Assembly (NCBI GenBank): GCA_009733775.1
Contig: WOGZ01000416.1
Coordinates: 1 to 25,938, forward strand
Direction: 5' to 3'
Source: Alectoria sarmentosa
Taxonomy: Eukaryota; Ascomycota; Lecanoromycetes; Lecanorales; Parmeliaceae
DNA: 25,938 nucleotides
Shown: positions 10,533 to 21,233 of the stretch, piece after piece
Layout of the letters: each line of letters begins with the position of its first letter
How positions within the stretch are numbered: position 1 is the first letter of the stretch
The notes under the pieces: generated by a model
The model's input: only the letters and a program-made list of their open reading frames with translations
The model's database searches: none
What the model was told of the DNA's origin: nothing
Translations under genes and position numbers: made by a program

Positions 10533-11797
10533 TTTAAAATTAAATTTGATAAAAAAAGTAATGCAATAAACGTAATCGTATAAAGCGTTAAATTCGTTTT
10601 CATTTTTCGAGAATATTTGCTTTTCATCTTGAAAAAAATGAGAAAACATATTCAAAACGATATATTATTTTTTTAATTTATGACGAAATTTCAAATTTCG
10701 AAATCTTTGCACATATTTTAAAATTCGAATCAATTAAAGATTTAATTTTACGATCGATGAAGTAATTATGATAATTTGTTTAACGATTTTTAAAATAACG
10801 TTATAATTAATGTAAATAATAATGTGAGAAACGAATTTTATTATATATCGTATTTTATCGAAAACTTAAACGATATCGATATGTTTTAACTTCGTAAATT
10901 AATAACGAGTTTTGATATCTCTTAATAAACGATTTAAAAAAAAAAACGTATATTAAAACGTAACGAATAAGCGTTTTTGAGAACATTCTCGAGAATATGA
11001 TAAACTATCGCTTTAAATTCAAAATTTTTATTAATATCGAGATCGATATAAAATATTAATTTCTCGTCAAAATGCATTAAAAATAACGATTTGAAAAGCG
11101 CTTTTTATAATGCTTAAAAGAAAATAATTTCGACGTTCGTTAATTTTCATAAATAAATGCGTAAAATAAATGTTTTATATTTGTTTTTAACTTTTAACGA
11201 GAAAGCGAGCAAAATAATTTTTCGATTTTATAAAAATTTAATTATAATAGCCTAATGTTTCACGTAATTTTATAATTAATTAATTATATTTAAATAAATT
11301 TTTAATTTCGATAATATCGTTGAAAATGAAAATTTAAAAATCGTTTATAATTTATTTTTTGCAATTTATAAACTTAAAAAATTTATCTTTTAATCGAGAA
11401 ATTATATAAAAGAATAATCAAAAAAAAAATTGTTAAAATTAATAAAAGTTTTAAAATTAATAAATAAAGCGAATACTTTTTAAAGATGTTGAATATATTT
11501 TTTAAAAGTCTTAAAAAGAATAATTACGTTATTAATGTAAATATAAATAAAGACTCGAAATCGACGAAGAAATTTATCGATTTATCTTTATATATATGTT
11601 GATAAATTTTTATATTTCATTATAATAACATTAAAAGTTTTTTAATTATGATAATTTATTATTGTAAACTTATAACGATTTTTTCAATAAACACGTTATT
11701 AATAAAAGAAATTAATATAATCGACGACGTTAATATATCGATAATTTTTAATTAAAACAATAAAATTCATTTGTAATAAAAGTGAATAAACGTTTAT
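10533..11797 (+). other. Element A interior between remnants 1 and 2, nothing recognised
   Basis: Decayed DNA with stops in every frame. Around 10996-11200 a + frame has several basic and aromatic residues in a row, which may be coding residue. I found no catalytic motif of reverse transcriptase, integrase or protease. Confidence 0.4.
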
Positions 11798-12142
11798 TTG
11801 CGTAATTGCATTAAAATTTCGAATATTAACGATAACGCGATTCTTTTTAATATTATTAAATATAATTTTTCAAACGACGAATATCGAATAATTGAAAAGC
11901 GTGAATTTATTTATTCAATTAAAGCGATTTTGCTTATAAAATTTATCGAATATTTTATCGATATTTTTTTAACATTCTTTTTTAAAGAATATATTCGAAC
12001 GATTTTTAATATATGTTATTTTCAATCAATTTTGAATGAAATGCGCATTTATTCGAATTCGAGAATCTTTATAAACTTTTCTTTTTGTTATAACGTGAGA
12101 AATTCGTTAACGATTTTTTATATAATTGAAAAATTATTATAA
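11798..12142 (+). pseudogene. Element A unassigned reading-frame remnant 2 (114 codons)
   Basis: At 114 codons without a stop, this is the longest clean + frame in A, notable where a stop is expected about every ten codons. The first half is mixed polar and charged (a SNDEYRIIEKREF stretch). The second is hydrophobic and aromatic (IEYFIDIFLTFFF) and may look more hydrophobic than the original, because C-to-T turns Ser, Pro and Leu codons into Phe and Leu. It begins at a TTG codon, so the true start lies elsewhere. Family unknown. Confidence 0.45.
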
Positions 12143-14022
12143 ATAATCATTTTATTTGATAAAATAATGTTAATGTTAATTAAAGTTATTATAACATCGA
12201 AAATCGATATAAAAGTTATTAAAGTAAAAAAAGTAATTATTATCGTAAATTTAATTATTAATATCGCGATAACGAAAGCGATAACGAATTTATTGAAAAC
12301 TCGTTTAATTTAATTTTTTTAATGAGCTTTTTTTAATTAACGAATAATAAGTTCGACGATATTCGCTTGTTTAATGATAATATAATAACAATTATCGAAA
12401 TTAATTTTTTAAACGATGTTGAAACGTAAATTTCAAAGAATTTTAATAATTTGATTCGAATTATTTTTAATAATAACAATTTTTATAAAAGCATCGATGA
12501 AATACGCGTATAAAAATAATTGAGACTCGTTGAGTTCGAAGAAAAAGTCAAAATTAAATAAAGTTATATAATGCATTAAGATATGAATTTTAAATCGAAA
12601 AGAAATGATAATAAATTTTTTAATATACATAAAATGCGTGATAGCACGATTTTTTTTAACGCGAACTTTTATTAAAATGAAGATTTAATAATTTTCGATC
12701 TTTGTTCGAATTTGAGAAACGAGAATATCGATTTTTTCGAAAATTATAATGTTTATTTTAATTAAGACATTAACTTTGAGATCGCCGACGATATAAATTT
12801 TTTTCGATAACGTTATTGTCGTGATATCGTTATTTTTTAAAAAGAGAAGCGATGTGATCACGTATTTCGAGATTTAATATTAATTGAATTTTATTTCTCT
12901 CATTATAATAAGATTAATTATAATTATAATTAATAATTTAAAACTTGCTTTAATTAATTAAACACGATTTATAAAAGAAATAAAATATCCGATATTTATA
13001 TAATTATTATCGATATTTTTTTTAAATTTTAATTCAACAATAATTTTAACGTAGTGATATTATCGAAAAGCTTAATTAATATTAATTTCGTAAACGAAGT
13101 TGAATAATAACTTGATTATTTTTTTGAATTTTTTTTTAACTTTAATGAAGTTTAAAAAACTTAACGCTTCGATAAAAGAATGTGATAAATAAATTTCGAA
13201 TTTTTTGAAAAACGCTTTTGATTTTTTAAAAGAATAATTTAAGTAAAATAATGAATTCGCACGTCGATTTCTTTTTAAATTTTCGAGATGTTTATAAAGC
13301 TCGTTTTTGAATAAAAATATAATTAAATAATAACGATATTAACGATTAATCGTATTTTTGAATTTTATTTCGAGATCGATTTTAATAAAATAATCGACGC
13401 TTTCATCTTTAAAACGAGATTAATAATAATTAAATTTTTCGATAACGTAATAATTGTTCGATTCTTTATTTTTTTCGAGAATCTTATTCTCGTTTTAAGA
13501 AAATTCGAAATTTTCAATCTCATTTTTGATATTAAATTTATTAATTTAATAAGTCGTGTTTTATTGACGTTATTTATTAAAAAATTCTTCGTTTTTTGCT
13601 TGTTTATCGAAATTGTTTTCATAATAAAGATTCTGTTAATTCGAAGATCAATTTGTCGAATTTAACGAATTTTGTTTTTCGATAATTTGTAAAAATTGTC
13701 TTAATGTCGACAATTTTTAATGAAATAAATTTAATTATTAAACGTATTAATTTAATTATTGAGTTTAATTTAAATAAATATTAAAATCGTTAAATTAATA
13801 AAAAAAGAATTATAATTAAGAATAATAAGATTAAAACGATTTTTCGTCATTATAATACGATTGTTAATTAAAATTTTATTAACGAAATTGAGATTAAGCA
13901 TAATTATCTTTATTATTAAATTAAAATTATCGATTTGTTTATATAAAGAATTTAAAAAATAAGGTTTTAAATTCGACATTTATTTCTTCTTTATACTTAT
14001 TTATATAAATTTATTAATTAAA
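12143..14022 (+). other. Element A interior between remnants 2 and 3, nothing recognised
   Basis: Minus-strand open frames at 12433-12630, 13365-13622 and 13770-13979 almost lack acidic residues and look like complements of + coding. A + frame from about 12640 to 12800 has runs of Asp, Asn and Phe, but no family motif. No YVDD, YLDD, HHCC or D-D-35-E pattern was found on either strand by eye. Confidence 0.4.
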
Positions 14023-14337
14023 ATCATCGAACTCGATAAGAAGATTCGAGAAAATAATGTTGTTTTTAAGATATCGAATATCACGTTTAAGCTCGAAGTC
14101 GAAATTATTATAAATAACATCGAGCTGATTTTTAACGTTCATAAATTTGATATTTTTAAAAACTCGAAAAATACGTTAAACATATTTTTGAGACTTTTAG
14201 CGATTAATAGCATTTCGTAAAATATATCTTTTATTAAAAAGCGAGTCGATGATCACATTAATCAAAGACTTGAAATAATAAATAAATATTCTTTTTTATT
14301 CGCCAAATTTGTTTTTAAGCTTAATAAAACGTTTATT
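14023..14337 (+). pseudogene. Element A unassigned reading-frame remnant 3, cut by element C
   Basis: The frame from 14023 has 65 codons without a stop, then one TAA at 14218. It then stays open to the insertion point of element C. It is rich in Ile, Asn, Lys and Glu with a predicted helical feel (IIELDKKIRENN, then FKLEVEI). The frame plausibly resumed at 21234 before C inserted. I know no matching domain. Confidence 0.4.
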
Positions 14338-14342
14338 ATTTT
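14338..14342. repeat. Target-site duplication of element C, left copy (ATTTT)
   Basis: ATTTT directly before C's left LTR is identical to ATTTT at 21229-21233 directly after its right LTR. Confidence 0.85.
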
Positions 14343-14568
14343 TATTAAAAATTGCACATTGAATTGATATAGCATTTATATATGATTTAAATGAAATATT
14401 AATTATATTATGTTATAAATATATGTTAATATCAAAAAGTATATAAACGTTAAAACTCGACGTTAATGCGCTATCGACGTTAAATATTAAATCGCGTTAA
14501 ATTCAATTAAATTATATATTAAAGAGAAATTAATTGAAAAGATAAACTAATAAATTGAAATTATAAAA
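14343..14568 (-). repeat. Element C 3' LTR (226 bp)
   Basis: It aligns without gaps to 21003-21228 at a constant offset of 6,660 bp. By eye there are about 45 transitions and one transversion (14567). On + the outer end reads TATTAAAA, once probably TGTTA, pairing with the TAACA end kept at the other copy. Confidence 0.93.
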
Positions 14569-14582
14569 TTATTCTCTTTTTT
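14569..14582 (-). other. Element C polypurine tract
   Basis: The + strand reads TTATTCTCTTTTTT here, so the minus strand has AAAAAAGAGAATAA just before the 3' LTR. This is the expected position and composition of a polypurine tract. Confidence 0.65.
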
Positions 14583-14884
14583 AATTCGACATATTTTTAT
14601 AACGAAACAAAATTATTTATATTTTAAATATCTTTTGATGTTATGCAAATTAACGATGTTTTATATAAAATTAAAATCATTTTCTCAACTGTGAAAATTT
14701 AATTTATCAATCTTGATTCAAAACGAGCATATGAAAATCATTTATTAATATAATAATTAATGACTTTCAACTTTTAAATATTTGAAAAAACGAATATAAT
14801 TTTGATTTATTTAAATTAAAATAATGAAAATTCGTTATTAAATTTGAGTAGTTAATTGTATAAATATATAAATATTGTTTAAAA

Positions 14885-15003
14885 TCGTCGATGTGCTCGA
14901 TAAATTTAAATTTGTATATTAAATATTTCTTTTCTCTCGTGATCGAATTTTTTCTTTATTTATCGATTTGAAAATTAATAATTTCATTCATAAAATGATT
15001 CGC
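14885..15003 (-). pseudogene. Element C chromodomain remnant
   Basis: A chromodomain at the end of integrase directs chromovirus insertion to marked chromatin. Reading the minus strand from about 15003 gives NEIINFQIDK, a stop, then basic residues and YLIYKFKFIEHIDD. This fits the E-x-I-x-D-S-R, then Y-x-V-K-W arrangement of fungal chromovirus chromodomains. The conserved Trp and aromatic cage are not clear. It lies directly after the integrase C-terminal block and before the 3' LTR. Confidence 0.65.
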
Positions 15004-15079
15004 TTTTTTTTCGTTAATGTTTATAAAAAAAAAGACGATTTTATTTGATTTAATAAAGAATTATTATTATTTAAATGTA

Positions 15080-16135
15080 ATAATTATGAATGAAAGATAA
15101 AGAAGATATTTATTTCTTTTAATAAATTCAATTCGTATATTATGTTATTAATAACTTTAATTATTTTGAAAGAATTTATATTTTTATGATTTAACGATTT
15201 GCTCGATCGATTTATTTTGATGTTTTTAACATTCAACATTATCATATTTCTTTTTTTAAATTAAAATGTTAATAATCGATAACGATTCGCTTATTTTATC
15301 ATCAATGTTTACGATTATTTAAATTCTTTTTTAAAAAACAGTCGTAAATTTTTCATTTTTTCGATAAACTTATTAACGATAATTATTTCTCTTTTAAATT
15401 TTTAAGTGAAATTAATGTCTCATAACGTCGATAATTTAAGATCGTTTTTTAATATATATTTTTTGATAATCAAAAATGAAGCAATTTCAATAAAACCATT
15501 TTTATTTAAATTAATTTCGAATTTAATAATTAATAGAAAATCGATTTAATTATCTTGATTATAATTAATATAAACACGTAAATATTATTTTAAAATTATA
15601 TTAACGTTTTTTATTTAATCATTTATTTCAAAATGAAACGCTAAAAACAATTTTAATTTAATATTAATACGTTAACAAAGTCTTTTTCAGAAATAAACGA
15701 TAAATTTAATTTTACGATTCGATATAATTATAATTAAATAATCTTTTTTTCATTAAATTCACTCGATAAATGTTTATATTATTGTTTCAATCTTTAAAGA
15801 ATTAAAAGAAATAAATTTCTTTTTTTTTAAATAATTTATTCACGATAATTATTATATGCTCGAATTTGCGATCAAATTTAAAATAAATAAATAATGAAAT
15901 AATGAAGTTCATCAAAATGTTTTATTAATATCGATTCGAAATAAAAAATGATTTTAAAAGACCTTATTTATTTTCTTTATAAACCTTTAATCTTTTATAT
16001 GCGTGATAATTTTTCATATATCGAATTATCGTATCGATTATTTTTGATTAATAATAATAATAATTCATTTTATTATAAATTAATAATCTTTTCGCATATT
16101 CGTTTGATAAAAATTTATAAATATATTTAATGATT
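15080..16135 (-). pseudogene. Element C integrase (Ty3/gypsy), zinc ligands and Asp lost
   Basis: The zinc-binding part lies at about 15993-16120. Both His positions read Tyr (in KYIYKFLSNEYAK) and the Cys-X2-Cys reads Tyr-His-Ala-Tyr, all explained by C-to-T or G-to-A. Between them a YYYY-stop-SK stretch fits the Y-Y-W-P-K motif. The first catalytic Asp, near 15900, is Asn (LMNFI where MDFI is usual). The VDRL motif further on reads VNKL. The C-terminal block at about 15087-15122 keeps IFFIFHS, matching the I-x-P-V-F-H-V-S-L-L motif. The third catalytic residue (Glu) was not located. A + strand open frame at 15948-16130 is only the complement. Confidence 0.88.
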
Positions 16136-16639
16136 TTGATTTTGAGTTTAAGATGATTAAAAATGTATAATCTAAAATCAATATAAAGCATTTAATTATG
16201 AATTTCGTAATCGCTCAATTCGAATCTTACTTTTTCTTTTATAAGATTATAAAAGATTTTTGATTAATTAACGATCTTGATTATTATAATACGTTATATT
16301 ATATTATCATTTTCGTATTCTTTCTTTATCGCAATCAATAAATCAAATATTACGACGAAAATTATTATTTTTTCAAAAATTCTTTAATAAGTCTCGAGAC
16401 ATTAAATAACGATTTTTTTAATGATTTTTTATTATTAATGTTTATTTTATAAAGATTATACATCATTAATGCAAATTTAAAAATTGAAATTTTTTATTTA
16501 TTCAATAATATAAAAGAAAGATTTATTATTTATTTAACATCTTCATTTAAATTGTCTCGCTTCAACATTAATTAATATTAATATTTATAATAACTATTAT
16601 TATCGTTTTTTAACAAATCGTTTATTCTTTAAATGAAAC

Positions 16640-17010
16640 TATTAGATTTTATTTTTTATCTATTTAATTTATATAAAATCTTAAAATTGAATTTAAAAAG
16701 AAATTCGATTTATTTGATTTGACGACGATTAAGTTATTTGATAATTATAAAATATTTTAAATTTTTATAATTAATAAAGATCTTAATAAGGTTTTTTATT
16801 AAAATGTTAATTAATTTCGAACGTTATTTTTCGAAAATTCGTATAATGATTAATAACTTTTTATTATAAATTTCGTAATTATATTTTTAAAAAGACATTT
16901 TTTTTGAGAGAAAAACAATCGAGTGTAATTTTTCGTTCTCCTTTTTTTGAGAAAAGATAATAATTATTATATAATCGAATACATTAATTTCAAATTAAAT
17001 CTTTTTATCG
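16640..17010 (-). pseudogene. Element C RNase H remnant
   Basis: From about 17000 downwards the minus strand reads EINVFDY then FSQKKENEKLHSIVF. This fits the gypsy E-T-D-A-S-D-x-A-I-G block and L-S-Q-x-G, with the catalytic Asp now Asn. About 30 codons on, YNYEIYNKKLL (near 16820-16860) matches the A-E-x-N-Y-x-I-H-D-K-E-L-L motif with His to Tyr, Asp to Asn and Glu to Lys. It joins the RT thumb without a gap. Confidence 0.87.
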
Positions 17011-17850
17011 AGATCGAAATGAATTAAAATTAATATAATGATGAACGTTTTTTTTAAATTCTCGAATGATTGTTATTTAAGATTGTTTATTGTTTAAAGA
17101 AAAATGAAAGATTTTTGATTTTTGTTCGTTAAATTCGATAAAGACGCTATTATTTTAAAATGGTCGTATATAAATCTTTTATAAAAATTAATAAATTTCA
17201 AAAATGTTTATACATTTTTAACGCATTTAGGCGTTTTTTAATTAATAATAATCTCAATCTTTTTTGAATTCATTTTCAATTCTTTTATTATAATGATTAA
17301 TTTTAAATATTTCACTTCTTTAACGTGAAATTAACATTTATTAATATTTAAATATAAATTTGCTTGTTTAAGCTTTTCGAGAACCTTTTTCACATATTTA
17401 ATATATTTTTTTTATTATTATTATATATTAAAATATCATTTAAATATGTTAAATAAAAATCGATTAAGTATTTTCATAAAATTTCATTAATGAATGTTTG
17501 AAATGTGCTAAATATATTATAAAGTTCGAACGATATTATCACATATTCGAATAAATTATATCGTATAAAAAAAGCAATTTTCTTTTCATTTTCTTTTTTT
17601 ATACGAATTTTATTGAAAATTACTTTTCAATAATATTAAATTTATTAAAGATCTTTATAACGCATAACTTGATTAAGATTTTTTTTATTAATGAAAACGC
17701 ATTACGATTTTTGATAATTAAAAAATTTAAAATACGATAATCGATACAAATACGAAATTTTTCGTTAAATTTTTTAATAATAAATATCGATATTGCATAA
17801 AAAGATATGCTCGATTTAATATATTTTTTGTTAAATATCTCATTTACGTA
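17011..17850 (-). pseudogene. Element C reverse transcriptase (Ty3/gypsy), two catalytic Asp to Asn
   Basis: The minus strand from about 17830 gives KYIKSSISFYAI, then FRICIDYRILN (gypsy L-R-x-C-V-D-Y-R-x-L-N). The next block has KFNII where K-L-D-I is expected, so the first catalytic Asp is Asn. From about 17590 comes KIAFFIRYNLFEYV (K-T-A-F-R-T-R-Y-G-x-F-E-Y), then FELYN and STFQTFINEIL. The catalytic box at about 17405-17430 reads YLNDILIY, so one Asp of YLDD is Asn. The thumb at about 17160-17225 keeps FLKFINFYKRFI. Domain length and order are normal for chromoviruses. Confidence 0.93.
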
Positions 17851-18401
17851 TTTCTTGATTATCGACGTTTATTTTTATAACATATCATATGCTTTTTTGA
17901 TTAAAGAAATTATTTTTTTCTATAATTTGATAACGTAATTAATTAATTTTTATAAAAATAATTTGTTCGTTTTTATCGAATTTTAAATATCGATTTATGA
18001 ATAATATATTATAAAGATCTTTCGTTTCAATTTCTCTTTGAAAATAAACACTTTTCTCATTTTTTGAAAAAACTTTTTATAATTTTCGAAATTAATGATA
18101 ATTACGTTAATTATTAATTTAAAATTATTATTTATTTTCTTTCTCTTTTTCTTTAAATGTTCGAAATTTTAAATCACATTATGATAATTTGATTATTTTT
18201 TCTCTTTATTATTTTTATAAAAACGTATATTAAGATCTTCGCAATGTTTTTTTATTAAAATATTGTTAATAATTAATGTTTCGCATTGTTATTATAAATA
18301 ATAATTAATTTATAATGTTGTAAATAATTTAATATACAATAATCGAAATTGAAAATGCACGATTTTTTTTCGAAGAATCTTTAAGAGTTATGCAATTTCA
18401 A

Positions 18402-18638
18402 TTATAACATATTAAATATAATATCAAATTTAATTAAAAATGTGATTAAACAAAATAATTTCTCAAGATAATCTTCGAAAGCGAGAGTAATTCGAATTAT
18501 ATAAATAGTATTTCCTCTCATAATTTCATTAATTAATCGTAATTTAAAAAAATTCGTTAAAATCATAAATGATAATTTATAATATTTCGCAAATTTCGTA
18601 TTTATAAAATTCTTTATTGATGCTTTTATGTTCGTCAA
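18402..18638 (-). pseudogene. Element C aspartic protease fragment, DTG active site lost
   Basis: This 78-codon open stretch is the retropepsin-like protease that would process the polyprotein. Near its start the residues Asn-Ile-Lys-Ala-Ser stand where Asp-Thr-Gly-Ala-Ser is expected. Codons AAC, ATA and AAA are each explained by G-to-A or C-to-T from GAC, ACA and GGA. KNFINTKFAKYYKL follows, as in gypsy proteases. The C-terminal LIKFDIIFNML fits the Y-D-V-I-L-G-M motif with Gly to Asn. The first codon is TTG, so the frame is internal to a longer polyprotein. Confidence 0.88.
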
Positions 18639-18959
18639 ATATTGAATTTTTGTTATTTTTTATTTATTAAAAATTTTGATTTCAAAATTCAATTTTTTTT
18701 TTTTTATAATTTAGCGTCGTATAAAAATAAAATTATAATAATTAATTCAACACTTACTTTTAATTTTTCGAGTTTTTTAATTCTCATGCGCATTTATTTT
18801 AATATTTCTTTAACGACGACTTCGTTAAAGAAAATTAATTTTTCGATTATTATTATTTATAAATTGAAGACGCATCTGCTTTAATCTTTAATTTAATTTT
18901 TATTAATATAATAATAATTTGTTTTTTATTTAATTAAGATTTATTTTTATATAAAACGT

Positions 18960-20300
18960 TAACTTTATTGAATAAATGTTTAAATTGTAAACACTTGAAA
19001 CATTTTTTTTTTTTAATTTATTAATAATATATTGAAAATATCGATATCGTTTATTTTTTTCGATAATGATGTTACTATTAAAATAACTTTCTCGTTTTTT
19101 ATTATTTTCGTCACGTTTTATTTTAATATTAAAAGATTCAATTTTTTTAATTTTTTTCGTTTTTACGTTTTGAGTGCCTTTAAGTGATTATTTATTAATA
19201 AATTTTATATTCAAATCGATTTATCGTAATCAAATAATAAGTTCACGATATAATGTCGAATTTAAATAATCGAAAATATCATATATTAAATAATCTGCAA
19301 TTAATTTTTTTAAATAATCGATTTTTTTTCGTTTAAATATATTAAGCGGCGTAATAACAATAATAAATTAAACATAAAAGAAATTAAAAGTCTTTTTAAC
19401 GTCTTTAATTTTTATAATAAATTTCGGATTTTGAAATTCAACGTTTGCTTTTTCTTCTTTATCGAAACTTTTAAACATTTATTCGAGATTTTATATTATA
19501 TTATTCGCAAATAAATAATGTTAAAAAAAATTTAAATTTATTTTATTTTTAATTATATTATAAATTATATTTTTGCAATAATCTCGAATATAAAAAAATT
19601 TCGATATTTTTATATTAAAAAGTTTAAAGCTTTATATAAATTTAAATTTAAAATACATTTTTTATGAATTTCATAATTCTTTATCATCGTTATTATCGTT
19701 GAAATTGTTCACGTTCGCGTATTTATTATTCGATTTATCGTTTATAATAAAGATTTTTTTAATAATAAAAATGAGCTATCGATTATAATAATTTTCGTTT
19801 AATAATGTTATGATATAATGATATTAAAAAAAAAAAACGATGAAAAGAGCTTTCACGATTTAAATTATCAAAATTAAAATCGAAATCAAAAGAATTCATT
19901 TCGCTTATAACGCGAAATTGAGATTTTAATTCTTTATTTTTCATATTAAAATTGTGTATTTTTTTTTTAAATTTTTCGTTTCGATCACGATAAATATTTT
20001 TGAAGTTTTATAATCGTTTTTCATTATTTCGAGCACTTAAAAAAGAATTTTTTTTTTTTTTTTAATTGTTGAAAAAATAACGTTATTCGTTTTTTGCTTT
20101 TGATAAACGCTTAATATAATTTCTAATTCTGTTTTTAATAAATAATTATGTTGATAATAAGACTTTTAATTGCATTATATTATTTTTCAAAATGAGAAAT
20201 TATATTCTCGATGAATTTTTATGTGTTTTAAACCTTTATAAAAATTGATTCGTATTCTTTTTTAACATCATCTTTTATTTTCGTGAAAAAAAATTCGTTT
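18960..20300 (-). pseudogene. gag: Element C gag with zinc knuckle
   Basis: Gag packages the element RNA. The zinc knuckle at 19002-18976 (minus) keeps Cys, Cys and His at C-X2-C-X4-H spacing (CFKCLQFKH). The final Cys position, four residues on, reads Val. Upstream, from about 19490 to 19240, a readable stretch contains MFKSFDKEEKANV, VKKTFNFFYV and LNSTLYRELI. These match the gypsy gag core, where a D-x-x-F-x-x-F motif precedes a region ending before the Lys-rich linker. The linker near 19150 is Lys-rich. The 5' limit is not visible and 20300 is a guess. Confidence 0.78.
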
Positions 20301-21002
20301 TTTAAATCATCGAGTTCGATAATGTATCTTCTTTTTTTTACAAATTTTGATTTAGCTTGTTTTCCGCTTTTAATTCGACATAATATTTCACGTCGATTAT
20401 TTTCTTTTACGTTTAAGTTATTAAGATCTAATTTATTATCGTTATCAAATTAAATAATTTGAATTGATCGTTTTATAATAGCGATCGTAATAATAACGAT
20501 CGTAATATTTGATATAGATTCAAATCGAGCGAAGCGAGAAAATGTTAACGAAGTTTTTTTTTATAAATCTTTTTTGATAATAACGTTTTCTTTTATAATA
20601 ATCTTTATTTTTTTAAATTTTGTTAACGCGTATAATATGTTGATTATGATTATAATTATGAATTTTTTTTTTTTTTTTTTTTTTATGATTTTTGATAGCG
20701 CGCGTCATAATAGTAATTATATATTTTAAAGTGCGCTTTTAACAATTATTCTCTAAAATGAATTTTAATAAAAGATTTATATTAAATTCGATTTTGATTT
20801 TAAGATATTTTCTCTTTTTTTTCGAGTTGTAATGCGTCGCGTATTTGATTTTTAACGATATTCGAATTAATGTTCCGTTTTGCACGATGCGGGTGTTATA
20901 TTTATATAAAGTTTTCTCTTATACGATAACGCGATATAAGAATTCGTTCGATTCGATAATTAATTTATAAATTATTGTTATTGTAAAAGATAATTAATAT
21001 TA
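20301..21002 (-). other. Element C 5' leader, with a 22-T run
   Basis: This is the untranslated region between the 5' LTR and gag. A run of 22 T occurs at 20663-20684. At about 20870-20895 there is a GC-richer patch (GTTCCGTTTTGCACGATGCG) that stands out from the surrounding decay. No primer-binding site match is clear next to the LTR. Confidence 0.45.
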
Positions 21003-21228
21003 TATTAAAGATTATATATTAAATTAATATAATATTTATATATAATTTAAATGAAATATTAATTATGCTATATTACAAGTGTATATTAATGTTAAAAAAT
21101 ATGTGAACGTCAAGATTCGACATTAATGCGTTATCGACGTTAAGTGTTAAATCGCGTTAAACTTAATCGAATTGCGTATTAAAAAGAGACTAATTAAGAA
21201 AATAAGTTAATAAATTAAAATCATAACA
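21003..21228 (-). repeat. Element C 5' LTR (226 bp)
   Basis: Direct repeat of 14343-14568. On the minus strand it begins TGTTATGATTTT, keeping the TG end that the other copy has lost. Confidence 0.93.
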
Positions 21229-21233
21229 ATTTT
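21229..21233. repeat. Target-site duplication of element C, right copy (ATTTT)
   Basis: Identical to 14338-14342. Element A's interior resumes after it. Confidence 0.85.

Larger units (their letters stand above)
14343..21228 (-). mobile_element. Element C: Ty3/gypsy chromovirus, RIP-decayed, minus strand
   Basis: This 6,886-bp element has 226-bp LTRs and exact ATTTT target duplications. On the minus strand the order is gag with zinc knuckle, aspartic protease, RT, RNase H, integrase and chromodomain, the plan of fungal chromoviruses. RT before integrase separates it from copia. Stops, frame changes and lost catalytic residues make it inactive. It sits inside A's coding-like interior, so it inserted after A. 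Confidence 0.94.

Noticed and set aside
10235..10627. 130-codon minus-strand frame
   Set aside because: It has a Ser/Ile/Phe-rich composition with few acidic residues and mirrors the + strand remnant at 10308-10532, which looks more like protein.
13365..13979. Two minus-strand open frames (85 and 69 codons) in A
   Set aside because: They contain almost no Asp or Glu, consist mostly of Ile, Lys, Asn and Leu, and look like complements of decayed + coding DNA.
15948..16130. 60-codon + strand frame
   Set aside because: It is the complement of the integrase zinc-finger region of element C.
18642..18884. 80-codon + strand frame
   Set aside because: It is the complement of C between gag and protease, with no motif of its own.
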